Shown here one piece after another: positions 61,328 to 64,000 of a stretch of 64,000 nucleotides of DNA. Every line of letters starts with the position of its first letter. Positions within the stretch are counted from its first letter, which is position 1. Position numbers and translations under genes: made by a program. The stretch is from positions 71,857,345-71,921,344 of the forward strand of contig OX328096.1 of NCBI GenBank assembly GCA_946811185.2, in the 5' to 3' direction. This DNA comes from Hippopus hippopus (taxonomy: Eukaryota; Mollusca; Bivalvia; Cardiida; Cardiidae). Under the pieces are notes generated by a model. That model had not been told where the DNA came from. It worked only from the letters and a program-made list of their open reading frames with translations, and made no database searches.

Positions 61328-61689
61328 GTAAGTACACCACTTAAACTCTCTTAATGATACGTCAATACTAGTTTTTCAGCCAGTTTTTTACCCATTTCTT
61401 CTATATTTTATCAAAATATATTTTCTATATTTCATGCAAAATGTTGCCGCTGATGGTTGCAAGGTTGCATTGATTACAACCGATAGAAAACGCATTTCAT
61501 TTTCTGGAGGCCATGAAAGAAATCTGGTGACGTATCCGGTTTTAAGTCAAAGATTTCCTAAATGTATATACAGTATTTAACCCTTATAAGATATGTTTTG
61601 GTAATTTATCTATATTTACACAGCTAAATTTTGAACCATTCTACAGTCTATTGAGTTTTAACAGCATTTTCTCTCTATGGCTGCATAGA

Positions 61690-62246
61690 TGTATCTATAG
61701 TACCAAAATTTTGGATTCGACCAAATTAAAAGCATTTTGCAGATGACAAAATACGGTATGTACTGTATATGTTGCTCAAAATGATGAGGGAGAAAATGAT
61801 GGTAATCAGCATTTTCTCCTATTCCCACAATGTTGCCTAACCTTCCAAAAAAAAAAAAAATCTCAATTTTTCAGTGGAATTTATTCTGACATCTGAGAAT
61901 GCTATCTCTTTGGACTCTTCTAAATTTTTGTTGCTTGGTAAAAAGTTAAGCCCAAGGAAAATGGTAGGTCTGAAGACTTTTTGAAATGTGATCTGTTGAA
62001 TGGTCACCATTATACATTTACCCCTTTACCAAACGACAGGTTTTTAGACTGGTCCAAATTGGAAGCATTTGCAGACGACAAAATTAACACGATTCAAAAA
62101 TCAAAATCTGTTTATGGAAGGGTAGAAAACATTGTGGGAAAAAGGAGAAAATGCTGGTAACCAGCATTTTCTCCTTTTCCCACAATGTTTAAAAAAGGTT
62201 TCCTCTCAGGGTTATAAAAACTAGGGATTGCATGGTAAAGGGTTAA
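61690..62246. repeat. Two TTAA-MITE-1 copies
   Basis: 61,690-61,949 diverged (GAGAAAATGATGGTAATCAG; end GGTAAAAAGTTAA); - 62,016-62,246 complete (ACCCCTTTACCAAACGACAG to GGTAAAGGGTTAA). Confidence 0.75.
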
Positions 62247-62445
62247 TGGAGGTCACTGGCTGTATTTTATCAACTGGTAATGTCAGGGAGGTACTCACAG
62301 GGCTTAAATGAAAAATTTCATGAATGACTTTGGTAAATAACAAACCCCCCCTTTCCATTCACATAGACAATAAAAAAGGGCATTGAATATTGAATAATTC
62401 AGTGGCAGGTAGCCCAGCTAATATAAGGCCCAGTCTGCTGAGTAT

Positions 62446-62600
62446 TAATGCTTGGTCTTCTAAGTGCAACTCAAGACCTTTTGCAGACAGTGTAGATCAA
62501 AATCAGACTGTACAGAACGAGGGGTCTGATCTTCGATCTACACATTCTGATAAGTAGATAACTTTTCCAATAAAAATAGCTGTGAAATAGTAAACTTTTG
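62446..62600. repeat. TTAA-MITE-2 partial copy
   Basis: GACAGTGTAGATCAAAATCA, then CTGTACAGAACGAGGGGTC and GATCTTCGATCTACAC. The ends are decayed. Confidence 0.6.
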
Positions 62601-62670
62601 GTTTTATGTTAGGCTTGAAAGTTTCATTCCACGCATTCAGCAGGATAAGAGGTAACGCTTAATGCGCCCA

Positions 62671-62903
62671 TTAACTTTTTATCTAACAATGGAATTTAGG
62701 TTGTGTTGATATTGAAAGGATCATTTTTGCAGACAACAAAATAAATGTGACTTAAAAAAAAAACATTTATGTTTTTGAAGGGGTAGAAAACATTGTGGGA
62801 AAAGGAGAAAATGCTGGTTACCAGCATTTTCTATTTTTCCTACAATCTTTTTAAGTTTTCTTTTCCCGAGTTCTGAAGTCAGGATTGTTTGGTAAAGGGT
62901 GAA
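62671..62903 (-). repeat. TTAA-MITE-1 copy
   Basis: TTAACTTTTTATCTAACAATG at the left, full hairpin, GTTTGGTAAAGGGTGAA at the right. Confidence 0.82.
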
Positions 62904-62945
62904 AACGTTAGAGACAATTTCAGTCTAGAAAAAAGATCAAAACAA

Positions 62946-63142
62946 CAGAGCTCCAGATGGGGGGGGGGGGTTGATGGTATTCTTAATCCATTATTTCTCT
63001 TTCAAACGCTATGTTGTGGGTACTCATTAGAATCGTCTCAACGAGACGATTCTAATGAGTACCCACAACATAGAGTTCGTTGGAGAAAAAATTAATACTA
63101 TTAATTTAAAAATCAAAATCACTCCCTTTATCTAGAGCTCTG
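62946..63142. repeat. CAGAGCTCC-ended palindromic MITE, second copy
   Basis: CAGAGCTCCAGATGG at the left and ATCTAGAGCTCTG at the right. Core perfect inverted repeat GTGGGTACTCATTAGAATCG / CGATTCTAATGAGTACCCAC with only TCTCAACGAGA between. Confidence 0.84.
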
Positions 63143-63164
63143 AAAATCGCACTTTCAAGGTTGC

Positions 63165-63294
63165 TCTTTAGCGGAATGTCTCAGTCAAGCAGACAATTTA
63201 GATCAACGATCAGACCTCATTTTTTGTGCAGTCTTGTCTTGAATTTCACTGGCCACACAGTGACAGTAGTAGGGAAAGGCATTATTAGGGTTAA
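63165..63294. repeat. TTAA-MITE-2 copy
   Basis: AATTTAGATCAACGATCAGA, TTGTGCAGTCTTGTCTTG, right end GGCATTATTAGGGTTAA. Confidence 0.62.
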
Positions 63295-63368
63295 AAAATC
63301 CAGTTCTTTGTATCCATAGTTTATCCATTACCAGATATCATCAGTTTCTTTTGTGAGGCTGTCTATAT

Positions 63369-63780
63369 TTAACCTATACCGCACAATCACAACTTTTAAC
63401 GACCCTGAGCAAGAAGCTTTTTGAAAATATTGTTGAAAAAGAAGAAAATGCTGGTAACCAGCATTTTCTCCTTTTCCTGCAATGTTTTCTACCCTTCCCA
63501 AAACAAAATTCAATTTTACAACCACTTTTATTTTGTCGTCTGCTAATGCTTTCAATTTCAACAAGTCTAAAATTTTGTCGTTCGGTAAAGAGTTTAACCT
63601 TAACCAGATTACCTCCCACATTTATGGCCATAGTTATTGGTAATCAGCATTTCCTTCTTTTCTCTCAGTGTTTTCTATCCTGTCTAAGACATTTGGTCTC
63701 TTGAGCCACCTTTCATTTGTCGTCTGCAACTGCTTTCAATTTCGACAAGTCTAGAATTTTGTCGTGGGGTAAAGAGATAG
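63369..63780 (+). repeat. TTAA-MITE-1 complete copy and a half copy
   Basis: 63,369-63,597 is complete (TTAACCTATACCGCACAATC; hairpin GAAAATGCTGGTAACCAGCA). 63,630-63,778 retains only the right half. 63,781-64,000 shows nothing recognisable. Confidence 0.78.
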
Positions 63781-64000
63781 GGAGTGAAGGGCATTTTTTC
63801 TGATATCAAGTAACCAGGTTTTTCTTGGCTTTGGTGGGGAATCAGCTGCTACTGAGGCATGTTAAAAGTACATGTAAACTCACAAAACAGAGAAGAACAA
63901 AGGAGACAAGGAAAAAGAGTATAAAGGGGAATGCATTGGAAACTGATACTGTTGATGGTTTAGTTGGAATGTTCCTTTATGTTAGGATGAAGTTCATAAC

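Overview
This is animal genomic DNA: AT-rich, with spliced genes, long introns and very many short non-autonomous transposons. The gene content (SMG1 and Axin, both on the + strand) is metazoan. The repeat landscape (short elements with GTCCG runs, 150-170 bp internal tandem repeats and 3' hairpins, plus tRNA-headed SINEs) suggests a mollusc, most likely a marine bivalve. The species is not determined. Homology statements rest on my memory of the families; no search was run.

Region 1 (1-38,055) holds the 3' part of SMG1, the PI3K-like kinase that phosphorylates UPF1 in nonsense-mediated mRNA decay (NMD). I find 24 coding exons. All splice phases join, giving 1,085 residues up to the TGA at 38,053-38,055. 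The kinase domain lies upstream of the window; here we see the long region C-terminal to it and the FATC tail. The 3' UTR runs to about 39.56 kb if the first AATAAA is used, or to about 42.87 kb for a second candidate.

Region 2 (about 38.1-47.1 kb) is the SMG1 3' UTR and intergenic DNA with repeats, an (TC)n(AC)n microsatellite and a nearly empty stretch. Region 3 (about 47.2-64 kb) is the 5' part of Axin, the Wnt-pathway scaffold. It has a CpG-richer candidate promoter with CCAAT and CRE motifs, a candidate non-coding exon 1, one long coding exon (tankyrase-binding motif plus RGS domain), an 11.7 kb intron packed with repeats, and a second coding exon at 61,190-61,327. The rest of the gene lies beyond the window.

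Repeats dominate. (i) TTAA-MITE-1 is a roughly 220 bp TTAA-flanked element with a strong central hairpin. I count on the order of 70 full or partial copies, many chained through a shared TTAA, and one locus preserves an exact insertion footprint. (ii) TTAA-MITE-2 is a second TTAA family. (iii) Several unrelated-sequence families (A, B, C, E and a D chimera) share one architecture: a 5' subterminal inverted repeat, often GTCCG repeats and tandem repeats, then the matching 3' inverted repeat, a hairpin and a CTCTTGTT-like end. This resembles Helentron-associated (HINE/DINE-like) elements. (iv) There are also tRNA-derived SINEs, long foldbacks, a Tc1/mariner-like element, a hAT-like element and others. 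Several elements end right at SMG1 splice acceptors, and an 87 bp duplication has created a decoy acceptor in front of Axin coding exon 2.
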